From positions 1 to 58,920 of the forward strand of contig JBBQBI010000027.1 of assembly GCA_038363005.1 (NCBI GenBank): a DNA stretch of 58,920 bases, written 5' to 3'. Under the pieces are notes generated by a model. That model searched no databases. It saw nothing but the letters and a program-made list of their open reading frames with translations, and was not told the DNA's origin. This stretch comes from JAKOWB01 sp038363005 (GTDB lineage: Bacteria; Pseudomonadota; Alphaproteobacteria; Kiloniellales; JACOMY01). Shown piece by piece: positions 38,428 to 46,664 of the stretch; the first letter of the stretch is position 1; the number at the start of each line of letters is the position of its first letter. The translations under genes and the position numbers were made by a program.

Positions 38428-39240
38428 ATGCGGGTGGTTCCGGCGAAAGGTGGCGCGCTGGGCGCCGAGATCTTCGACATCGACCTCAGCCAGCCGCAGG
38501 GTGGCAACGCCATCGCGGCGATCCGCCAGGCGCTGCTGGAACACCAGGTCATCGTGTTCCGCGAGCAGACGCTGACCATCGAGCAGCACAAGGCCTTCGC
38601 CCGCAAGTTCGGGCCGCTGCACGTCTTCAAGTTCCAAAACGCCAAGCAGCTGCCCGCGCACCCCGACGTGTTGCGCGTGGTGAAGGAGGCGGACGGCCGG
38701 ATCGTCTTCGGCGGCCAGTGGCACGCCGATGTCTCCTTCCTGCCGAAGCCGCTGCTGGGCTCCCTGCTCTATGCGCTGGAGACGCCGCCGAAGGGCGGTG
38801 ACACGCTGTTCGCCAACATGTACCTAGCCTACGAGTCGCTGTCGGATGGCATGAAGGAATTGCTGGAAGGCCTGGTGGCGCTGCACGAGAGCGACGTGCC
38901 GAACCAGGGCTACGGCGGCGATGCCGCCGATACTGTCAAAGTGCACCACGAGCACCCGGTGATCCGCGTGCATCCGGAAACCGGGCGCAAGCTGCTCTTC
39001 GTCAACAAGACCTACACCACGCGCTTCCGCAACATGACGGCGGAGGAAAGCCGGCCGCTGCTGGAGTGGCTGTTCCAGCACGCCACCAAGGCCGAGCATG
39101 TCTGGCGGCTTTCCTGGGCGCCGGGCTCGCTGGCCTTCTGGGACAACCGCTGCACCCAGCACCTGCCAATGAACGACTATCACGGCCACCGCCGCGAGAT
39201 GCACCGCGTCGCGGTGCTGGACGAGCCACCGGCCGCCTAG
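38428..39240 (+). CDS. TauD/TfdA-family Fe(II)/2-oxoglutarate dioxygenase
   Basis: A 270-residue dioxygenase. The iron ligands are His and Asp in GGQWHADVSFLPKP and the distal His near HRREMHRVAV, with an Arg just after for 2-oxoglutarate. The N-terminus (MRVVPAKGGALGAEIFDIDL) and the segment EHQVIVFREQTLTIEQHKAF are typical. It could attack taurine-like sulfonates, phenoxyacetates or other small acids; the active site does not tell. AGGAGAGG precedes the start. Confidence 0.93.
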   Translation: MRVVPAKGGALGAEIFDIDLSQPQGGNAIAAIRQALLEHQVIVFREQTLTIEQHKAFARKFGPLHVFKFQNAKQLPAHPDVLRVVKEADGRIVFGGQWHADVSFLPKPLLGSLLYALETPPKGGDTLFANMYLAYESLSDGMKELLEGLVALHESDVPNQGYGGDAADTVKVHHEHPVIRVHPETGRKLLFVNKTYTTRFRNMTAEESRPLLEWLFQHATKAEHVWRLSWAPGSLAFWDNRCTQHLPMNDYHGHRREMHRVAVLDEPPAA

Positions 39241-39293
39241 CCGCGACGCTGGCGCCCTTTCGGCTACGCGGCGCCATCCTTATCATCCAGCCC

Positions 39294-39773
39294 ATGCAGC
39301 TTTCCGCGGACGCCTTGTCCTTCGTGCAGTCGGGGGTCTCGATCCTGGTGGCGGCGGCCGATGGCGAGGGCCGGCCGGCCATCGCCCGTGCCGTCGGCTG
39401 CCGGGCGGTGGAACGCAGCGGCCGGCTGCTGGTGGTACTACGCGCCGACGAGGGGGCGGAGCTGCTGGCGGCGCTGGCGGCCGGCAGCCGGATCGCCGTG
39501 ATGTTCAGCCGACCGCAGACCAACCGCTCGCTGCAGGTGAAGGGCGACCAGGTGCAGGTGGCGCCGTTGGGGCCGCGCGACCGCGACCTGCCGCGGCGCT
39601 ACCTGGCGGCGATGGACGCGGAGCTGCGGCCGCTGGGACACGGCGGCCGCTTCCTCGAGGCCGTGCTGGCGGTGGAGGAGAGCGCGCTGCTGGCGGTCAG
39701 CTTTCAGCCTTGCCTCAGCTTCGACCAGACGCCCGGGCCGCGCGCCGGCCACAGCCTGGCGGCGCAGCCATGA
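39294..39773 (+). CDS. Pyridoxamine 5'-phosphate oxidase-fold protein
   Basis: A 159-residue split-barrel flavin/heme-type protein of the PPOX family. It begins LSADALSFVQSGVSILVAAA and has GRPAIARAVGCRAV and RIAVMFSRPQTNRSLQVKG. It is not the biosynthetic PdxH, which is longer and has different motifs. Its stop overlaps the start of the following PPOX-GAF gene (ATGA), so the two are coupled and may interact. Cofactor (FMN, F420 or heme) is not evident. Confidence 0.85.
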   Translation: MQLSADALSFVQSGVSILVAAADGEGRPAIARAVGCRAVERSGRLLVVLRADEGAELLAALAAGSRIAVMFSRPQTNRSLQVKGDQVQVAPLGPRDRDLPRRYLAAMDAELRPLGHGGRFLEAVLAVEESALLAVSFQPCLSFDQTPGPRAGHSLAAQP

Positions 39774-41095
39774 GCAGCCCGCCGCGCCTGGGTGCCATCC
39801 GCGCCTGCTTCGAAGGGGTGATCCCGGTCGGCATTGCCACGGTGGCCGCGGACGGTTGGCCCAATGTCACTTATCTTTCCCAGGTGCACTACCTGGACGA
39901 GGACCACGTCGCGCTGTCCTACCAGTTCTTCAACAAGACGCGGGCCAACCTGCTGACGCATCCCGTCGCCGAGCTGCAGCTGATCGACCCGACCACGGGG
40001 CGCTCCTGGCGCCTGACCATCCGCTACCTGCGCACCGAGACCGCCGGGCCGCTGTTCGAGACGATGAAGGCCAAGCTGGCCGGCATCGCCTCGCACAGCG
40101 GCATGGCTGGCGTCTTTCGCCTGTTGGGCGCCGATGTTTGCCGGGTCGAGCGGCTGATCGCGTTGCCGGGCGAGGGCCTGACGCCGCGCGTGCCGCCGGC
40201 TGCGCTGCTGCCGGCGCTGCGGGGCAGCGTCGCGCGGCTGGCCGCCGCGGGCCCGCTCGACGCCGCGCTCGACGGGTTGATGCAGGACCTGGAGCAGCGA
40301 TTCCGCGTACGCCACGCGGCGCTGCTTCTGCCCACCGCCGATGGCCAGCGCCTCTATACCTTGGCGAGCCTGGGCTATCCCGATTCCGGCGTCGGTTCCG
40401 AGATCGCCATGGGCCAGGGTGTCATCGGTGTCGCCGCGCGCGAAGGGACGCCGATCCGCATCGGGCACATGACCGTCGACCAGGCCTATGCCCGCGCGCT
40501 GAAGGATCAGGCCGGCACCGGCGCCCTGGAGAACGAGATCCCCTTTCCCGGCCTGGCCAGCCCGGGCAGCCAGCTGGCCGTGCCGGTGGTCGATGCGCAG
40601 GGCCTGCTGGGGGTGCTCTTCGTCGAGGATCCGGGCGAGCTGCGCTTCGGCTACGACGAGGAAGACGCGCTGGTGGTGCTGGCCGACGCCCTGGCGACGC
40701 GGCTGCGGCGGGGCGAGGCGGCGCCGGTCCGTCCCCGTCGACGCGCGCCCGCCACGCCGGCCAGGGCCAGCGGGCCGCCGCTTGAGGTGCGCCACTACGC
40801 GGCGAACGACAGCCTGTTCCTGGGCGAGGACTACCTGATCAAGGGCGTCGCCGGGGCCATCCTCTGGACCCTGCTGCGCGCCCGGCAGGACCGCGGGCGC
40901 GAGGAGTTCACCAATCGCGAACTGCGCCTCGATCCGGCGCTGCGCCTGCCGGCCCATGCCGAGAACCTGGAGGCGCGGTTGATCCTGCTGCAGCGCCGCC
41001 TGGCGGAGAAGGCGTCCGGCCTGGCGATCGAGAAGACCGGACGCGGCCGCTTCCGCTTGGCGGTGCGACGGCCGGTCCGGCTGCTCGAGATGTAG
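39770..41095 (+). CDS. PPOX domain-GAF domain protein with C-terminal winged-helix-like region
   Basis: A 441-residue multi-domain protein. Residues ~5-140 are a PPOX split barrel (IPVGIATVAADGWPNVTYLS, FFNKTRANLLTHP). Residues ~160-315 are a GAF domain (DLEQRFRVRHAALLLPTADG, GQGVIGVAAREGTPIRIGHM, QLAVPVVDAQGLLGVLFVED). The final ~100 residues (KGVAGAILWTLLRARQDRGR, RLILLQRRLAEKASGLAIEK, GRGRFRLAV) look like an OmpR-type winged helix. This suggests a flavin- or ligand-sensing transcription factor. The wing assignment is by eye only. It starts inside the stop of the preceding PPOX gene. Confidence 0.83.
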   Translation: MSSPPRLGAIRACFEGVIPVGIATVAADGWPNVTYLSQVHYLDEDHVALSYQFFNKTRANLLTHPVAELQLIDPTTGRSWRLTIRYLRTETAGPLFETMKAKLAGIASHSGMAGVFRLLGADVCRVERLIALPGEGLTPRVPPAALLPALRGSVARLAAAGPLDAALDGLMQDLEQRFRVRHAALLLPTADGQRLYTLASLGYPDSGVGSEIAMGQGVIGVAAREGTPIRIGHMTVDQAYARALKDQAGTGALENEIPFPGLASPGSQLAVPVVDAQGLLGVLFVEDPGELRFGYDEEDALVVLADALATRLRRGEAAPVRPRRRAPATPARASGPPLEVRHYAANDSLFLGEDYLIKGVAGAILWTLLRARQDRGREEFTNRELRLDPALRLPAHAENLEARLILLQRRLAEKASGLAIEKTGRGRFRLAVRRPVRLLEM

Positions 41096-41097
41096 TG

Positions 41098-41781
41098 TCA
41101 GGCGGCGAGTGCCTGCTGCTCCAGCGCCAGGAACAGCTTCTCCCGGTCGAGCGGCGACAGCACCTGCCGCACCGCCGTGAGAACCTGGTCGACCGCCGGG
41201 GCCGGCAGGGTCTTCACCATCTCGCCAAGCATCCCGGCACGCTCGCTGGGGCGCGAGGCCTGGACGATGGTCACTAGCCCAGCCAGCCCGGCTTCGGGCG
41301 GCAGCGCCGCCAGGATCTGGTCGTGGATCGCCAGGATCTCGGCATCGCTATAGAGCGCCCAGAGCGCCTGGTTGTTGTCGCGCTCCTCGGCTTCCATGTG
41401 CACCAGGTTCTCGCCGACGAAACAGGCCAACGCGCGATAAAGGCCATGCAGCAGCAGGGCGCGGGCCGGCGGGGCAGCGGCCGCCACTGCGGCCACCTGG
41501 GCCTCCAGGCGGGCGATGTCGGCCAGGTGATGGCCGTGGTCTTCCAGGGTCGGCAGCGGCGCATCCGGCCGGCGCGCCAGGATGGCGCTATGGACAAAGC
41601 GGTCCTCGTCCTCGACGTGCAGGCGGCAGAAGGTCAGCAGCCGGCCGACCTGGCCAAGCACCTGCTCGACCTGCGCCTGGTCGGTCTCGTCGGCACGGCC
41701 GACGGCGACCAGGGCTTCGCTCATCAGCAGGCGGAAGGCCTTGTGGATCGGGGCATAGATATCGAAACGCTGGGGGCTCAC
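41098..41781 (-). CDS. Hemerythrin-like four-helix protein
   Basis: A 227-residue protein with HKAFRLLMSEALVAVGR, FCRLHVEDEDRFVHSAI, LEDHGHHLADIARLEAQ and FVGENLVHMEAEERDNN. These give the spaced His and Glu of the hemerythrin HHE fold, which binds a di-iron centre and can sense or carry oxygen or NO. GTG at 41781 is preferred because AAAGGA is 10 bases upstream; an upstream TTG would add nine residues. It converges with the PPOX-GAF gene, 2 bases apart. The C-terminal third (LPAPAVDQVLTAVRQVLSP) has no clear match. Confidence 0.78.
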   Translation of the reverse strand: MSPQRFDIYAPIHKAFRLLMSEALVAVGRADETDQAQVEQVLGQVGRLLTFCRLHVEDEDRFVHSAILARRPDAPLPTLEDHGHHLADIARLEAQVAAVAAAAPPARALLLHGLYRALACFVGENLVHMEAEERDNNQALWALYSDAEILAIHDQILAALPPEAGLAGLVTIVQASRPSERAGMLGEMVKTLPAPAVDQVLTAVRQVLSPLDREKLFLALEQQALAA

Positions 41782-41997
41782 GGCTGACACATCCTTTCGG
41801 GTTGGCAACGCGCTCTTGGCGCGGCCGGGACCCTAGGCGCGCCGCCTGCCAGACGCCCGCTAAATGATGCCTCGCGGAATGCTAAGAAAACGCTAAGCGC
41901 GTAGCCACGCGGCGGCAAAACTCCCTATGCTGCGACCCTCGGCAAGACTGGAGCTCGAACAACGGAACAGCGCAGCAAGACCAGTTCGGCAGCGCCC

Positions 41998-43143
41998 GTG
42001 GCGTCGCTGCCGGACCTCCCCGACGATCTGTTTGGAGTGCCCGCGCCGGGGCCGAAATGGGGCTTCCTGCCGCCGGTCTGGTTCGGCATGCCGCTGGTAC
42101 CCTGGCTGCGACTGCTGGTGCGCTACCGCTTCCGCGTTTCGCCGCGCCACTGGCTGCGCGCGCTGTCGACCACGTTGATAGCGCCGCTCAATTCCCTGCT
42201 CGGCTGCTACACCACCGCGATCTATGGTTGGCGGTTGGCCCGCACGCAGGTGACGGCGCCGCTCTTCGTCGTCGGCCATTGGCGCAGCGGCACCACGTTG
42301 CTGCATGAGCTGCTGGCGCTGGATCCCCGGCACGCCTGGCCGGACGGCTATGCCTGCTTCTGCCCGGTGCACTTCCGGCGCACGCGCTATGTGCTCCGCG
42401 CGCTGCTGGCCTGGGCCGTGCCGAAACAGCGGCCGATGGACAGCATGGCATTCGACCTGGCGCTGCCGCAGGAGGACGAATTCGCCCTGCTGTTCATGGG
42501 GGCGCCCAGCCCTTACGAGTCCCTGGCCTTTCCCTTCGCCAGCGGGCGGCAGATGACGCGGCTGGATCCGGCCCTGCTGGATGCGCGTGAGCAGGCACGC
42601 TTCGACCGTGCCATGCGGCGCTTCTTCGCCAGCGTCATGCTGGGACAGGAGGAACGTCGCCTGGTGTTGAAGTCGCCGCCGCACATGGGGCGGCTGGAGA
42701 CGCTGGCGCGCCTCTACCCCAAGCTCAAGGTCGTCCACATTGTGCGCGACCCGCGCGCGGTCATCCCCTCGATGATCAAGATGATGACAATCCTGGGTCC
42801 CCTGATGCAGCTGAACGGCCGGCTGCCGGAGCAGCCTGTGACCGCGCTGTTTCGCAACTACGCCCTGCTGTTCGAGCGCTTCCAGGCGGGCCGTGCGCAG
42901 CTGCCGCCGGACGCGCTGGTGGAGATCCGCTACGAAGACCTGGTGGCCGATCCGATCGCCGTCCTGCGCGACCTCTATGCCAGGCTCGACCTCGGCGACT
43001 TCGCCCCGCTTGAGCAGGCGCTGTGCCAGCAAGTGGAGGCCGGCCGCTTCCGCCGCGCCAGCCTGCCGCCGCTGACGGCGGCGCAACGCCAGGCGATCGA
43101 GGCCTATGGCGCCGATACGCTGCGGCGCTACGGTTACCTCTAG
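41998..43143 (+). CDS. PAPS-dependent sulfotransferase family protein
   Basis: A 381-residue protein starting at GTG. It has the 5'-phosphosulfate loop GHWRSGTTLLHELLALDPRH and the 3'-phosphate-binding segment VVHIVRDPRAVIPSMIK, plus LVLKSPPHMGRLETLARLYP and RYEDLVADPIAVLRDLY, as in the Sulfotransfer_3 family. It would place a sulfate on a hydroxyl or amine of a lipid or saccharide. A hydrophobic segment near residues 25-60 may associate it with the membrane. It is convergent with the polyketide-synthase operon, which raises the possibility of a sulfated lipid product, but there is no direct proof. Confidence 0.88.
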   Translation: MASLPDLPDDLFGVPAPGPKWGFLPPVWFGMPLVPWLRLLVRYRFRVSPRHWLRALSTTLIAPLNSLLGCYTTAIYGWRLARTQVTAPLFVVGHWRSGTTLLHELLALDPRHAWPDGYACFCPVHFRRTRYVLRALLAWAVPKQRPMDSMAFDLALPQEDEFALLFMGAPSPYESLAFPFASGRQMTRLDPALLDAREQARFDRAMRRFFASVMLGQEERRLVLKSPPHMGRLETLARLYPKLKVVHIVRDPRAVIPSMIKMMTILGPLMQLNGRLPEQPVTALFRNYALLFERFQAGRAQLPPDALVEIRYEDLVADPIAVLRDLYARLDLGDFAPLEQALCQQVEAGRFRRASLPPLTAAQRQAIEAYGADTLRRYGYL

Positions 43144-44354
43144 GTCGGCAGGGCGCTCCAGGCGAGCAGGCCACGGGCCGCGGCGACCGCGGTGGCAAAG
43201 GTCGCCTGCAGCAGGTAGCCGCCGGTCGGCGCCTCCCAGTCCAGCATCTCGCCGGCAACGAACAGGCCGGGCAGGGCGCGCAGCATCCAATTGGCGTCCA
43301 GGGCGTCGAGGCGCACGCCGCCGGCGGTGGAGATGGCGCGCTCCAGCCCGGTGGTGGACAGCAGCGTCAGGGGCAGGGCCTTGATGCGGCGCGCCAGGGT
43401 GGCTGGTGCGCTGGGCAGCGGCCCGGGCACTTCCCGGAGCAGCGCCACCGCCAGCGGCGATAGGCCGCCGGCCTTGCGCAGCAGGGTCGACAGCGACGGC
43501 GCGCCGCCCTGCGCCGCCAGGCGCTCCGCCAATTGGGACTCCGTCAGGTGGGGACGCAGGTCGAGGGTCAGCGTCGCAGTGCCGTCGCGGGCGATGGCCT
43601 CGCGCAGCGCCGGCGCCAGGGCATAGAGCACGCCGCCCTCCAGGCCCTCAGCAGTGACGATGCATTCGCCTTGCAGGCGCTGACCGGCGAATGCCAGCAC
43701 GACGGGCTTCAGCGGCTGGCCGGCGAAGCGCTGGCGCAGATGCTCGGACCAGGCCACGCGGAAGCCGCAGTTGGCCGGCTGTAGCGGTGCGATGGCGACG
43801 CCGCGGGCGGCCAGCAGCGGTGCCCAGGCGCCGTCGCTGCCCAGGCGGGGCCAGCTGCCACCGCCGAGCGCCAGCAGCGTGGCCGCCGGCGCCACGGCCA
43901 GCGGCTGCCCGGCGGCATCGGCGAAGCACAGCCGGCCGGCGGCGTCCCAGCCCTGCCAGCGGTGTCGCAGGCGCAAGGTGACGCCCAGGCCGGCCAGGCG
44001 CGCCAGCCAGGCACGCAGCAGCGGCGAGGCCTTCATGGCCTGCGGGAAGACCCGGCCGCTGGAGCCGACGAAGGTGGCTTGGCCCAGGGCCTCGCACCAG
44101 GCGCGCAGCGCCGCCGGTGGAAAGGCGCGCAGCGCGTCCAGCAAGGCTTGCGGCGCGTTGCCGTAGCGCGTGAGAAAGCTGTCCAGCGGCTCGCTGTGGG
44201 TCAGGTTCAGCCCGCCCCGCCCGGCCATCAGGAACTTGCGACCGCAGGAAGGCATGGCCTCGTAGAGCGTGACCGGGCGCCCGGCGCTGGCCAGCAGCTC
44301 GGCCGCCATCAGCCCGCCGGGGCCGCCGCCGATGACGGCGACCGGGTCTGTCAT
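43140..44354 (-). CDS. BaiN/HI0933-like flavoprotein (TIGR03862 type)
   Basis: A 404-residue FAD-dependent oxidoreductase-like protein. The FAD motif is VAVIGGGPGGLMAAELLASA, with CGRKFLMAGRGGLNLTHSEP soon after and the C-terminal LFVAGEMLDWEAPTGGYLLQ, as in the HI0933/YhiN family. The overall length fits TIGR03862. The substrate is unknown. Its start is 10 bases after the stop of the outer-membrane protein gene, so it is last in the polyketide-synthase operon. It could reduce a double bond in the product, but the family is also widespread in unrelated contexts. Confidence 0.88.
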   Translation of the reverse strand: MTDPVAVIGGGPGGLMAAELLASAGRPVTLYEAMPSCGRKFLMAGRGGLNLTHSEPLDSFLTRYGNAPQALLDALRAFPPAALRAWCEALGQATFVGSSGRVFPQAMKASPLLRAWLARLAGLGVTLRLRHRWQGWDAAGRLCFADAAGQPLAVAPAATLLALGGGSWPRLGSDGAWAPLLAARGVAIAPLQPANCGFRVAWSEHLRQRFAGQPLKPVVLAFAGQRLQGECIVTAEGLEGGVLYALAPALREAIARDGTATLTLDLRPHLTESQLAERLAAQGGAPSLSTLLRKAGGLSPLAVALLREVPGPLPSAPATLARRIKALPLTLLSTTGLERAISTAGGVRLDALDANWMLRALPGLFVAGEMLDWEAPTGGYLLQATFATAVAAARGLLAWSALPT

Positions 44355-44364
44355 GCGCGTCGGT

Positions 44365-45720
44365 CTAGAAGAAGAAGGACAGGCGAAGCTGGACGTAGCT
44401 GTCCTTCTCGAACACCCGCAGCGGATCCTGCTGGCTGACGTAGGGGTAGCCGCGCGCCTCGACCGACAGCTTCATGTAGTCGTTGAGGCGGTGGTCCAGC
44501 TCGGCGGTCAGGATCGTGGTGCCGAGCTCCCAGTCGACGTAGCCGCCGATCAGCAGGCTGGTGGTGTCCACGTCGTTGAAGGCAACGCGCACGCCGGCGA
44601 AGATATCGTTGTCGAAGATGGTGTAGGGGCCGTCGTCTAGGTCGCGGCTGTCGTATAGCGCCTCGCCCAGCAGGCCGACATCAATGCCGGAGTCGCCGAC
44701 GTTGGTGAAGGTGTATTCGAAGCCGCCCACCGCCGCCCAGATGCGGTTGCCGCCATGGCCGGTGATGGTCGCGCCTTCGAACTTCAGCAGCAGGTCGCCG
44801 TAGACGCCCAGCGCCTCGATGCCGGTCTGGTTGATGATGTCGTAGATCGGCTTCAGCGAGACGAACTCGTCGGCGATGTGGAGTGCCTGGGCCGTGCTGA
44901 GGCCGGTGCCGGCCAGCAGGCTATCGAGCTGGCTCAGGTCGTTGATGCTGGCCAGCGTCAGCGACTTCAGCTGGTTCTGCACCGAGGTCGGCAGGAACTT
45001 GGCCGCCGGATCCAGGGTGACCCCGAAGCGCGGGTCGCGGCTGGTGCCGTAGAAGTGCGACAGGCCGAAGTCCCAGTTGTCCAGCGTGGTGCGGAAATGC
45101 ACCGCCAGGTCGGGTTGCCAGTGCTTCAGGTCGGACTCGAACTCGGCGGCGCCCTCGTCGATCGAGATCGGCAGGCTGTAGCGCCCCTCGTTGTTGGGGA
45201 ACTGCCGCTCGCGGAATCCGGTCATGGCGTAGAGGTCGAGCGTGCCCCAGTCGCCGAAGAAGGAGGCGTTGACCATCGGCTGGCCGAGGTAGTCCTCGCC
45301 GTCGATGTCCTCAAGGTAGTCCGATTGGTTGACGATGTTGACCAGATGGCGGCTCTCGGTCACGCCCCAGAAGACGCGGGTGGCGCCGACCAGCAGATCC
45401 CAGCCGTCATCCTTGTGCAGGTAGTAGCCTTCGCGGATGTCCCAGTGGCTGCGGTCGGTGACATAGGGGTCGATGCGGCCGAAGGGTACCAGGCGCAGGC
45501 TGTCCTCGCCGCCGTCGAAGGTCAGGGTCAGGCCGCCGGTGGCGGCGATCGACGGCTGGAAGCGCGCGTCGTTCTGGCCGATCCATTCCGGCGGCTGGAA
45601 AAACGCCCGCCCGTCCAACCAGATCTCGGCCTCGGCATCCAATTCAGAGGCCTGGACGGCGGGGGCAACAAGCACAAGGGCTACCGCCATGCCTGCCACA
45701 AGTCGCAGTCGGTTGGTCAT
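44365..45720 (-). CDS. Outer-membrane beta-barrel protein (DUF1302-like)
   Basis: A 451-residue protein with a signal peptide (MTNRLRLVAGMAVALVLVAP, cut after VQA) and a C-terminal Phe in YVQLRLSFFF, the recognition end of outer-membrane barrels. Strand-like segments alternate throughout, for example SWDLLVGATRVFWGV-like DGWDLLVGATRVFWGVTESR and LLGEALYDSRDL. These resemble the DUF1302 barrels that accompany MMPL/RND and DUF1329-like periplasmic proteins in lipid or sterol transport clusters. It lies 146 bases downstream of the LolA-like gene in the same direction. It is probably the exit or entry port for the lipid handled by this locus. Confidence 0.83.
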   Translation of the reverse strand: MTNRLRLVAGMAVALVLVAPAVQASELDAEAEIWLDGRAFFQPPEWIGQNDARFQPSIAATGGLTLTFDGGEDSLRLVPFGRIDPYVTDRSHWDIREGYYLHKDDGWDLLVGATRVFWGVTESRHLVNIVNQSDYLEDIDGEDYLGQPMVNASFFGDWGTLDLYAMTGFRERQFPNNEGRYSLPISIDEGAAEFESDLKHWQPDLAVHFRTTLDNWDFGLSHFYGTSRDPRFGVTLDPAAKFLPTSVQNQLKSLTLASINDLSQLDSLLAGTGLSTAQALHIADEFVSLKPIYDIINQTGIEALGVYGDLLLKFEGATITGHGGNRIWAAVGGFEYTFTNVGDSGIDVGLLGEALYDSRDLDDGPYTIFDNDIFAGVRVAFNDVDTTSLLIGGYVDWELGTTILTAELDHRLNDYMKLSVEARGYPYVSQQDPLRVFEKDSYVQLRLSFFF

Positions 45721-45866
45721 TGCTCGGTTACCCCCTTCTTGGCCCAGATACCCCGGCATGCCGAGGGGCCCGGACCCGCTACCCCGACCTTTCTACAAGC
45801 TGTGGCGCAGGGCCGCAACATTGCATGTCAAGTCAAGGACTTCCGCCGTGGCAATGGGGTTGGGCG

Positions 45867-46664
45867 CTACTGCAGCCGTTCAAGCGCCCGGGTGGTGAAA
45901 TCGTCAACCGACAGCGGCGTGTCGAAATCGAAGGATTCCCAGACCATCTCGGTGCTCTTGCCGGTGATCACATTGGTCATGACCAGGCGCGAGGCACGCC
46001 AGAAGCGGTCCTTGTAGAGCTTGTAGTCGTAGGCGATCAGCACCTTCAGCAGCGCGTTCTTACGGTCGTAGAACTCGGTGTAGAAGGAGCGGTAGTCGGT
46101 CTTGTCCTGCCAGGTGAGGATGCGGCTGTAACCGGAATCCTCGTCCTTGGGGCGGCGCTCCAGGACGTTGCAGGTCAAGGTCTCCTGGCCCGGGCAGGGC
46201 GCCTCGCCCAGCCAGACGTGGGTATAGTCCTCGACCGTAGGCGCGCTCAGGTCCTCGAAGGAAAACTCGCTGCCGACGAAGGATCCGGTCTTGCCGCCGC
46301 CGCTGATGCGCTTCACCCGCTTCAGGGCCGGCAGGTAGAGCCACTGGTCGTCGTCGTCGTTCTTGTTGCCGATGGTGAGCAGGGCGGTCTTGGCGATGTC
46401 GGGCGGAAAGGTGAAGACCAGCATGCCGCGATCCTCGCCGTCGCCGACCTCGACACCCTGCGTGATGAACTGCCGCTCGCTGCTGCTGCCGCCGGCGCTG
46501 CGCAGGATCATGCGTCCGGTCGCCGTGCTCCATTGGTAGCCGTCGCCCCGCGCCTTGGCTTCCTCCGCCAAGCGCAGTCCCGTCTGCTCAGGGGTCTCGG
46601 CCGCCGCCACCGGCGCGGCGGCGAGGCAGGCCAGGATCAAGAGGGCGAGCAGCTTTTGCATCAT
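45867..46664 (-). CDS. LolA-like outer-membrane lipoprotein-sorting family protein
   Basis: A 265-residue periplasmic protein. The signal peptide is MMQKLLALLILACLAAAPVAA. The mature part has SERQFITQGVEVGDGEDRGM, FTFPPDIAKTALLTIGNKN, LYLPALKRVKRISGGGKTGS FVGSEFSFEDL and later ILTWQDKTDYRSFYTEFYDR, the pattern of the outer-membrane lipoprotein-sorting (LolA/LppX-fold) family paired with MMPL pumps. Such half-barrels shield acyl chains between membranes. Its ATG overlaps the stop of the MMPL gene (ATGA). The first Met at 46664 is followed at once by a second one, so either may be used. Confidence 0.88.
   Translation of the reverse strand: MMQKLLALLILACLAAAPVAAAETPEQTGLRLAEEAKARGDGYQWSTATGRMILRSAGGSSSERQFITQGVEVGDGEDRGMLVFTFPPDIAKTALLTIGNKNDDDDQWLYLPALKRVKRISGGGKTGSFVGSEFSFEDLSAPTVEDYTHVWLGEAPCPGQETLTCNVLERRPKDEDSGYSRILTWQDKTDYRSFYTEFYDRKNALLKVLIAYDYKLYKDRFWRASRLVMTNVITGKSTEMVWESFDFDTPLSVDDFTTRALERLQ

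Noticed and set aside
41880..41900. Direct repeat GCTAAG-N5-GCTAAG before the sulfotransferase, as a response-regulator site
   Set aside because: Only two half-sites, no second site or regulator nearby; too weak to claim.
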